This document shows positions 1 through 5,717 of a DNA stretch of 23,647 nt, in pieces. The position numbers and the translations under genes are program-made. The DNA is taken from positions 1 to 23,647 of the forward strand of contig DATDRQ010000121.1 of NCBI GenBank assembly GCA_035291645.1, given 5' to 3'. The DNA comes from DATDRQ01 sp035291645 (lineage in GTDB: Bacteria; Chloroflexota; Anaerolineae; Anaerolineales; UBA4823). The notes below the pieces were generated by a model that saw nothing but the letters and a program-made list of their open reading frames with translations, had not been told where the DNA came from and did not search any database. Positions within the stretch are counted from its first letter, which is position 1, and every line of letters starts with the position of its first letter.

Positions 1-777
1 GAGGCAGGCCAGATCGCCCAACAGCTTGAAATCCAGAACCGGGAACGACAGCAGATCACGCGGGAAATTCAGGCAGCAGCCGAACGGATCGCACTCGAAA
101 AGGATCCAGATGCTCTCTTACTTTTCGCTGCTCATGAAGAATTCAATGTCGGCGTCGTAGGACTGGCAGCTTCGAGGTTGTGTGAACACTATCATCGGCC
201 GGCGATCGTTGCGTCCAGGGGACCAACACACTCGCGGGGCTCATGCCGCAGTATTGCAGAATTCCACATCACAGCTGCGCTTGACCAGTGCAGCGATTTG
301 TTGGAGCGGTATGGGGGACATGCCGCAGCCGCAGGTTTCACCGTCAGCAATGAGAATTTGCCGATGTTAATAGAAAGGTTGGGTGCTCTAGCAATTGAAC
401 AGCTGGCGGATAAGGACCTGCGCCCGGTGTTAGTCGCCGATGTTGAAGTCCCTCTACGAGAACTTAGACCTGATCTTCTCGAGTACCTTGAATGGCTGCA
501 ACCGACCGGTTACGGAAACCCAGAACCGTATTTTGTTTCTCGGGATGTCCAGGTGAAAAACTCCCGGCAGGTTGGGAAAGAGAATTCCCACCTGAAACTT
601 ACTCTAATCGAGGGTGGGATTATCCATGATGCCATAGCATTTGGACAAGGCCAACGGCATGAAGAAATGCCAGGGCGAGTCGATATCATGTACACCTATG
701 AGAAAAACGAGTTTAATGGGAGAGAAAGTTTACAGCTCAGGATTCGAGACCTTAAGCCAGCCGGAACCCCGGATTAG
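1..777 (+). CDS. recJ: RecJ single-stranded-DNA exonuclease, C-terminal part (5' end outside window)
   Basis: The reading frame is open from base 1 and ends with TAG at 777, so about 258 residues of the C-terminal half are present. Visible RecJ signatures are an N-x-x-R-Q-like segment (NRERQQ) near the start, then GVVGLAASRL followed by RPAIV. The GSCRSI segment and GGHAAAAGF motif of the DHHA1 domain come next. The last ~110 residues match the RecJ OB-fold that grips single-stranded DNA (LEPTGYGNPEP-like segment, here LQPTGYGNPEP). RecJ degrades single-stranded DNA 5' to 3' in recombination and mismatch repair. The catalytic DHH domain lies upstream of the window. A methionine or TTG inside this ORF (e.g. 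178) is not the start because homology continues upstream of it. The gene converges on the glycosyltransferase, 18 bases apart. Confidence 0.93.
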   Translation, partial: EAGQIAQQLEIQNRERQQITREIQAAAERIALEKDPDALLLFAAHEEFNVGVVGLAASRLCEHYHRPAIVASRGPTHSRGSCRSIAEFHITAALDQCSDLLERYGGHAAAAGFTVSNENLPMLIERLGALAIEQLADKDLRPVLVADVEVPLRELRPDLLEYLEWLQPTGYGNPEPYFVSRDVQVKNSRQVGKENSHLKLTLIEGGIIHDAIAFGQGQRHEEMPGRVDIMYTYEKNEFNGRESLQLRIRDLKPAGTPD

Positions 778-792
778 GCTTATTCGGGCTGG
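757..792. terminator. Possible hairpin between convergent recJ and glycosyltransferase genes
   Basis: Arms 757-766 (CCAGCCGGAA) and 783-792 (TTCGGGCTGG) pair at 9 of 10 positions around a 16-base loop. The structure spans the recJ stop codon and sits between two convergent genes, where a shared terminator would be useful. No T-run follows on either strand, so it would not be a classical intrinsic terminator. It may be chance. Confidence 0.25.
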
Positions 793-795
793 AGT

Positions 796-1479
796 TCAAT
801 CGATAAATCGGTACTTGATCAAAGTCCACATAGCTTGAAATGCATCCTTCAGTCCGATTTTCTTACCTTCATCGTAATCCCTGGGGGTAAATGCGATCGG
901 CACCTCGTAGATTCTCACCTTCTGCTTCAGAATCTTGGCGGTAAATTCAGGTTCAAAATCAAATCGTTTCGCCCGTAATTTAAGGTCTTGGACCACTTCC
1001 CGGCGAAATACCTTGTATCCGGTCTCCATATCCGTTAAGATGTTGTTATACAGGACGTTCGTCATCAAGGTCAGCACCTTGTTGGCGATCATATGCCAAA
1101 ACATCGTCGCACGGCGAGGTCCTCCGAGGAACCGGGAGCCATAGACAACGTCGGCGATCCCCTCTTCCAGGGGTTGAAGCAGAGCTGGATAATCCTTAGG
1201 ATTGTATTCGAGATCGGCATCCTGGATAATGATCACATCCCCGCGCGCGTTCTGGATGCCGGTACGTATCGCCGCTCCTTTACCTTGGTTCTGTTTATGC
1301 AAGATCGGTTTAATCTGGCTGTTGCCATTATACGTTTCTAGAGCCTGGACCGTTCCATCCGTCGATCCGTCATCGACGACGATAATCTCATCGGCAACAT
1401 TCTCTGCCTGCACTCTGCGCAAGATTTCATGGATGGTATGAACTTCATTGTAAGCAGGGATGATCACGGTGACTCTCAT
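796..1479 (-). CDS. Family 2 glycosyltransferase, dolichyl/polyprenyl-phosphate sugar transferase-like (DPM1-like)
   Basis: A 227-residue GT-A fold glycosyltransferase. It starts with the beta strand and nucleotide-binding motif VTVIIPAYNE (residues 3-12), then VVDDGSTDGT (34-43), and the metal-binding DAD in QDADLEYNP (87-89). A basic C-terminal part (KRFDFEPEFTAKI) resembles polyprenyl-phosphate mannose or glucose synthases. Such enzymes move a sugar from a nucleotide donor to a lipid-phosphate carrier at the cytoplasmic membrane face. No transmembrane helix is visible, so it is the soluble, single-domain type. Donor and acceptor cannot be read from the sequence. The ATG at 1479 follows a consensus -10 box by only 7 bases, with no Shine-Dalgarno site between them, suggesting a leaderless mRNA. 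Confidence 0.9.
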   Translation of the reverse strand: MRVTVIIPAYNEVHTIHEILRRVQAENVADEIIVVDDGSTDGTVQALETYNGNSQIKPILHKQNQGKGAAIRTGIQNARGDVIIIQDADLEYNPKDYPALLQPLEEGIADVVYGSRFLGGPRRATMFWHMIANKVLTLMTNVLYNNILTDMETGYKVFRREVVQDLKLRAKRFDFEPEFTAKILKQKVRIYEVPIAFTPRDYDEGKKIGLKDAFQAMWTLIKYRFID

Positions 1480-1486
1480 GGGCCGA

Positions 1487-1495
1487 ATTATACCA
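1487..1495 (-). promoter_or_regulatory. Extended -10 promoter for the glycosyltransferase
   Basis: On the minus strand TGG-TATAAT reads from 1495 to 1487, a consensus extended -10. Seven bases separate it from the ATG at 1479, so transcription would begin at or next to the start codon. No good -35 hexamer is seen at 16-18 bases, which fits an extended -10 promoter. Confidence 0.6.
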
Positions 1496-1568
1496 ATGCT
1501 TCCAATCTTAAAAATCTCGCTTGTATAAACCTTCCAATTCTGTATTGGCTATCCATTGTGAAACGGCG

Positions 1569-1577
1569 TGCTATAAT
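1569..1577 (+). promoter_or_regulatory. Extended -10 promoter for the ATPase operon
   Basis: TGC-TATAAT (1569-1577) is a perfect TGnTATAAT extended -10 on the plus strand. No convincing -35 hexamer stands at the usual distance. Expected start of transcription is about 1584, giving a leader of about 130 bases that contains the palindromic element at 1580-1672. It is the only strong promoter seen ahead of the five plus-strand genes ending at 8525. Confidence 0.6.
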
Positions 1578-1579
1578 CT

Positions 1580-1672
1580 TATAAGTTACGCAATTGAGGG
1601 TGAAATGGGGGTTTTTGGGCGGGCGGAGCCCGCCCAAAAACCCCCATTCTCCTACCAACTGCGTAAGTCCTA
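1580..1672. repeat. MITE-like palindromic element with a perfect 21-bp hairpin
   Basis: The core is a perfect inverted repeat: arms 1604-1624 and 1628-1648, 21 bp each, around a 3-base GGA loop. The arms contain runs G5, T5 and G3CG3C. Outside it lies a second, imperfect inverted repeat: TATAAGTTACGCAATTG (1580-1596) against the reverse complement of 1656-1672 (TAGGACTTACGCAGTTG), 13 of 17 matching with TTACGCA conserved. Both outer ends finish in TA. Terminal inverted repeats, TA ends and no coding capacity suggest a small non-autonomous transposable element. No T-run follows the hairpin on either strand, so it is not a plain terminator. A purely regulatory hairpin is the alternative. Confidence 0.65.
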
Positions 1673-1716
1673 AATCTTTCAGTCGGGAAATCTAATCTTT
1701 ACCTGGAGTTGCGTTC

Positions 1717-3063
1717 ATGAGTTCTCCATCCACCAGAGCAGTTGCGAGTTGGACAACTACCTTAGCCGATGTTCCCTTCTCGCCGCCTCCCCTAAGCAGA
1801 ATCGAAGAGACCGGTCTCTCGCCGCTTTGGTTACAAGACCTGGCGCTGAAGATTATTTACTTCCAGGGGTACATGACGGGACTCAAGATCGCGGAGGGAA
1901 TGGCATTGCCCTTCGCCGGAGTGGTTGATCAAATCCTTGAGGCGCTTAAAAAAGAGAAATTTATTGAGATAAAGTCCTCCCAGATGGGGCTCGGGGAAGG
2001 TGGTTACCAGTATGGGATAACCAGCGCCGGGATCGCCCGGGCACGCGAGGCATTAGAGCGCAGTCAATATGCCGGACCAGCTCCGGTCCCGCTCCAGATA
2101 TACAACGATTCCGTCAAACTACAGAGCCGCGCTCGAGAAAACATAACTCACCAGACGCTACGGCAGTCGCTCTCGCATCTCGTGCTTTCTGAAAAGATGA
2201 TGCACCATATCGGTCCGGCGATTAATTCGGGTACTTCCATATTTATCTACGGACAACCCGGAAACGGGAAAACCAGCATCGCCCGCGCTTTCGGGAATAT
2301 GATCTTACAGGAATCGATGTACATACCCTATGCGATCTATATCGATGGCCAGGTAGTCACCATTTACGACTCGGTAAATCATACCTTATCAGCGAATGGC
2401 GAACAGGGATTGGATGGAGGACCTTCTTCCCGATCCGGACCACGGCGTGACCCGCGCTGGGTGCATATTCGCCGGCCATTCATCGTGACCGGAGGAGAAC
2501 TGACTCTGACCGGATTAGATCTGGTCTTCGACGATGTAAATAAGTTCTATGAAGCCCCTTTCCAGGTGAAAGCAAATGGAGGCATCCTGCTGATCGATGA
2601 TTTCGGGAGGCAGCTGGTCAGGCCGCGTGACCTGCTCAATCGCTGGATCGTTCCCCTGGAGAACCGCATCGATTACCTGACCCTACATACCGGTAGAAAG
2701 ATCGAGGTACCTTTTGACGTCCTGGTGGTGTTCTCAACGAATCTTCCTCCCAAGGAGCTGGTCGACGAAGCATTTTTGAGGCGGCTTCGGCACAAGATCG
2801 AGGTTACCGATCCAAGCTACGACGAATACCGGGAAATATTCAGGCGGGTGGCCGAATCCAAAGGGATTAAGTTCATTGATACAGGGCTTGCTTACCTGCT
2901 CCAGGAGTGGTATATCAAGAAAGGTCGAAAACTACGTGCCTCTCATCCCCGCGAATTATGCGATCAGATCCTGGATTTTGCCCGCTACAAAAACATAGAA
3001 CCCGCTCTCACCCAAGATTTGATCGATCCTGCCGCAGAATCATACTTCGTCGAAATGGGATAA
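1717..3063 (+). CDS. AAA-family ATPase with N-terminal winged-helix-like region
   Basis: 448 residues. The N-terminal ~115 residues include a helical segment and a likely winged-helix fold (LKIAEGMALPF...QILEALKKEKFIE, then a GYQYGITSAG beta hairpin). The ATPase module follows: Walker A GQPGNGKTS (179-187), Walker B ILLIDD (290-295), sensor 1 STN (340-342), arginine-finger candidates FLRRLRHK (353-360) and a sensor-2 segment HPRELCD (410-416). About 100 residues separate Walker A and B, more than in minimal AAA modules. The extra stretch is Gly/Ser/Arg-rich (about 228-250) and then hydrophobic. Such ATPases remodel proteins or load partners, but no partner or substrate can be named here. The ATG at 1717 follows a GGAG at modest spacing. 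It is first in a plus-strand run, with a hairpin-bearing leader. Confidence 0.85.
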   Translation: MSSPSTRAVASWTTTLADVPFSPPPLSRIEETGLSPLWLQDLALKIIYFQGYMTGLKIAEGMALPFAGVVDQILEALKKEKFIEIKSSQMGLGEGGYQYGITSAGIARAREALERSQYAGPAPVPLQIYNDSVKLQSRARENITHQTLRQSLSHLVLSEKMMHHIGPAINSGTSIFIYGQPGNGKTSIARAFGNMILQESMYIPYAIYIDGQVVTIYDSVNHTLSANGEQGLDGGPSSRSGPRRDPRWVHIRRPFIVTGGELTLTGLDLVFDDVNKFYEAPFQVKANGGILLIDDFGRQLVRPRDLLNRWIVPLENRIDYLTLHTGRKIEVPFDVLVVFSTNLPPKELVDEAFLRRLRHKIEVTDPSYDEYREIFRRVAESKGIKFIDTGLAYLLQEWYIKKGRKLRASHPRELCDQILDFARYKNIEPALTQDLIDPAAESYFVEMG

Positions 3064-3112
3064 GCCCAGTCAGGTGGTTGTCCAAAATCGGCCTGCGATA
3101 AAGTGGTGATAT

Positions 3113-3880
3113 GTGATGTTACGTAATCTGCCTCGGCCCACAATTTTTGCCCACCGGGGTTCGAGCGCCAACGCTCCAGAAAATACGCTTTCCGCTTTTG
3201 AACTGGCCTTAAAGCAGCAAGCGGATGGCATCGAATTGGATGCCAAGTTATCCGCGGACCAGGTCGTGGTGGTCATCCATGACCAGACGGTAGACCGGAC
3301 GACGAATGGGACCGGGAGAGTGCGTGACCTGCCCCTGGCAGCTCTGCGTGAGCTGGATGCGGGCTCCTTTTTTGACGTAGCCTTCAAGAATGAGCCTATC
3401 CCAACCCTGGAGGAGGTCTTCGAGACAATCGGTCACCAGACTTTCATAAACGTCGAGCTGACGAATTACAATTCCCCATTCGATCAGCTGCCGGAAAAAG
3501 TTGTCGAACTTGTAAAACGGCATCGGATGAGCACACACGTCTTATTTTCATCTTTCCATCCCCTGGTCCTCCGCCGCATTCACCGCCTGTTACCAGAGAT
3601 CCCAGTGGGTTTCCTTGCACTTCCAGGTAGGTCTGGCGCTCTGGCGCGCAGCCGGATTGGCAAGCTAATCGTTCCGTACCAGGCAATTCACCCGGAGCTG
3701 AGCGATGCTACATATTCATTGATCAACCGGGCACATCAGGCAGGTCATATCGTAAACGTGTACACCGTCAACCGAGAAGAAGATATGCGCCAACTGTTCA
3801 ATTTAGAAGTGGATGGCATTTTTACAGATGATCCGCTGCTCGCCCGACAAGTGCTTGCAGATACGCCACGCATCCGCTAA
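3113..3880 (+). CDS. Glycerophosphodiester phosphodiesterase
   Basis: 255 residues, the usual size of cytoplasmic UgpQ-type enzymes. The GDPD signature is complete: AHRG (13-16), PENT (22-25), the metal-binding GIELD (39-43) and the general acid/base IHD (55-57), with a further acidic residue in INVELTNY (E115). The family hydrolyses glycerophosphodiesters, from phospholipid turnover, to glycerol 3-phosphate and an alcohol, using a divalent metal. There is no signal peptide, so it should act in the cytoplasm. Start choice is open between GTG 3113 and ATG 3116; both precede the same protein and neither has a strong ribosome site. It lies 49 bases after the ATPase and 8 bases before the dehydratase, so probably in one transcript. 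Confidence 0.93.
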   Translation: MMLRNLPRPTIFAHRGSSANAPENTLSAFELALKQQADGIELDAKLSADQVVVVIHDQTVDRTTNGTGRVRDLPLAALRELDAGSFFDVAFKNEPIPTLEEVFETIGHQTFINVELTNYNSPFDQLPEKVVELVKRHRMSTHVLFSSFHPLVLRRIHRLLPEIPVGFLALPGRSGALARSRIGKLIVPYQAIHPELSDATYSLINRAHQAGHIVNVYTVNREEDMRQLFNLEVDGIFTDDPLLARQVLADTPRIR

Positions 3881-3888
3881 GACAATTC

Positions 3889-4857
3889 ATGATCCCATCC
3901 TCCTGGCTGGCAGAAGCAGCCGAACGCATCTCTCCTTACATCCATCACACACCGCTGACCAGCGACGAACAGAATGGATTCTATCTCAAGTGGGAAAACC
4001 TGCAGATCACCGGCTCGTTCAAAGCACGCGGGGCTTTAAATAAGGTTTTATCCCTTCAATCCTGGGAGAGAAGCCGGGGTCTTGTGGCTGCCTCTGCTGG
4101 AAATCATGGTCAAGGGGTGGCCCTGGCCGGCCGGATAACAAATACTCAGGTCATAGTTTTTTGCTCGGAGCATGCCGTCAGCAGCAAGGTGGACGCGATG
4201 CGATCCCTGGGCGCCGAAGTCAGGCAAGTACCGGGTGGTTATGGTGAGGCGGAACGAGCCGGTTTAGCATTCGCAAAATCCAGTGGGGCTGCCTGGATTT
4301 CTCCGTATAACGACGGGCAGGTAATCGCTGGTCAGGGAACGATTGGACTGGAAATCCAGGAAGATCTGGGCGATATAAAAGAAGCAGCATGGATCGTCCC
4401 AACGAGCGGTGGTGGGTTGATCTCAGGTATTGGGGCCTCACTGGTAAACCGCGCGGGTCGACCTCACCTGATTGCCGTCCAGGCAGAAGCTTCTGCTTTC
4501 TTGCACTCGATCTTCTACACGGGCTCCCAACAGGGTGTTCCTGATCGCCCTACTCTGGCAGATGGTCTCTCCGGCCCGGTCGAAGATGGGTCGATCACAA
4601 TTCCGCTGGTAATGAACATGGTGGATGGATTTGTCCTGGTGAGCGAGGCAGAGATCGCCCAGGCGATGGCGTACGCCTGGCATTATTACGATCAACGAAT
4701 AGAAGGATCCGCAGCGGCTGCCCTGGCAGCACTCCTCTTTAATAAGGTCTCAGATCGCCCGGCAGTCGTCATAATCTCCGGTGGAAATATCGACAGAGAA
4801 ATACACACTCGAACCATCGAGGAAGCCGGCGATCAACCCTTTCCAATCCATCCATGA
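3889..4857 (+). CDS. Threonine/serine dehydratase-like PLP enzyme (fold type II)
   Basis: 322 residues, the size of the short catabolic threonine dehydratases that lack a C-terminal regulatory ACT domain. The PLP lysine lies in ITGSFKARGA (K45), SAGNHGQGVA (69-78) is the asparagine loop, and TSGGGLISGIG (172-182) is the phosphate-binding glycine loop. The family deaminates threonine or serine to 2-oxobutyrate or pyruvate; some members instead racemise serine. Without the ACT domain it is unlikely to be the isoleucine-inhibited biosynthetic IlvA. Its stop overlaps the next gene's start (ATGA), suggesting translational coupling with the CoA-transferase-like protein. Exact substrate is uncertain. 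Confidence 0.88.
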   Translation: MIPSSWLAEAAERISPYIHHTPLTSDEQNGFYLKWENLQITGSFKARGALNKVLSLQSWERSRGLVAASAGNHGQGVALAGRITNTQVIVFCSEHAVSSKVDAMRSLGAEVRQVPGGYGEAERAGLAFAKSSGAAWISPYNDGQVIAGQGTIGLEIQEDLGDIKEAAWIVPTSGGGLISGIGASLVNRAGRPHLIAVQAEASAFLHSIFYTGSQQGVPDRPTLADGLSGPVEDGSITIPLVMNMVDGFVLVSEAEIAQAMAYAWHYYDQRIEGSAAAALAALLFNKVSDRPAVVIISGGNIDREIHTRTIEEAGDQPFPIHP

Positions 4858-5702
4858 GGAACCATGATCCGGTTACCCCAGATGAGATCATGGTGGTAGG
4901 TATCTCTCGCCAGATTCAGGATGGCGAGGTCGTTGCTCAAGGACTGGCAACCCCCCTGGTCGCTGCGGGTTATTTACTGGCCAGGAAGACTCACGCACCT
5001 CATCTCTACTTCGCATCGGCGATTGGACAGACAATCTGCCGCGAGCCTGCCCCGTTAAGCCTGGTGAACGTCGAAAGTCTCTGGCTGGACAAGGCGATGC
5101 TGAGCGGTGGATTTATGCGAGCAGCGGCCGATGTGTTACCCAGCCTTAAACCCAAGGAATTCTTCCGGCCAGCACAGGTCGATCGGCATGGTAACTTCAA
5201 TAACATCGCCTTCGGAGTTGATTATCGAAAACCCCGCATGCGTCTTCCCGGAACTGGTGGAATACCGGATGTGACTACTTATTTTAATGATTATTGCCTT
5301 TACGTTCCTCGCCACTCCAGGGTGACCTTCGTGCCGGAACTAAATTTCCTCTCCGGACTAGGCTACCACCCTGCCCGGACACAAGGCTCCGGGCCTCAAT
5401 ACCTGATCTCGGATCTTGGACAGTTCGATTTCTTTCCTGCCGAAGGAGAACATGGTTGTCTGCCCAGGATGCGTCTGACCAGTTTTCACCCTGGAGTCGA
5501 CGTAGAGCGAATACAGGCCAAGACAGGGTTTGAATTGTTGATTTCACCGGAAGTTGCAGAAACGGCCCCCCCTACAGAGGAGGAATTGTTCCTGCTCCGC
5601 CACGAGATCGATCCACTCGGTATACGGCGTTTAGAGCTGCTCAGTGGGGCGGAGAGACGCAGTCTACTCCACCAGATTATCGCTTTGGAAACCGATCTTT
5701 AG
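4854..5702 (+). CDS. CoA-transferase subunit beta-like protein (GctB/IpdB family)
   Basis: 282 residues resembling the beta subunit of glutaconate-type CoA-transferases and of IpdAB hydrolases. Segments seen are GISRQIQDGEVVAQGLATPL near the N-terminus, then FRPAQVDRHGNFNN (the family's Q-[VI]-D-x-x-G-N signature) and RLPGTGGIPD. An acidic candidate, NVESLWL, stands where some beta subunits carry their catalytic glutamate, but I cannot assign it firmly. These proteins normally work with an alpha subunit encoded next door; none is present within the window. The start overlaps the dehydratase stop by four bases. The function could be CoA transfer, CoA-thioester hydrolysis, or something that needs a distant partner. 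Confidence 0.8.
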   Translation: MRNHDPVTPDEIMVVGISRQIQDGEVVAQGLATPLVAAGYLLARKTHAPHLYFASAIGQTICREPAPLSLVNVESLWLDKAMLSGGFMRAAADVLPSLKPKEFFRPAQVDRHGNFNNIAFGVDYRKPRMRLPGTGGIPDVTTYFNDYCLYVPRHSRVTFVPELNFLSGLGYHPARTQGSGPQYLISDLGQFDFFPAEGEHGCLPRMRLTSFHPGVDVERIQAKTGFELLISPEVAETAPPTEEELFLLRHEIDPLGIRRLELLSGAERRSLLHQIIALETDL

Positions 5703-5717
5703 CTCTGTTAAATAAGC

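Noticed and set aside
1604..1648. Intrinsic terminator reading of the perfect 21-bp hairpin
   Set aside because: The hairpin is not followed by a T-run on either strand and lies just after a promoter; outer inverted repeats better suit a small mobile element.
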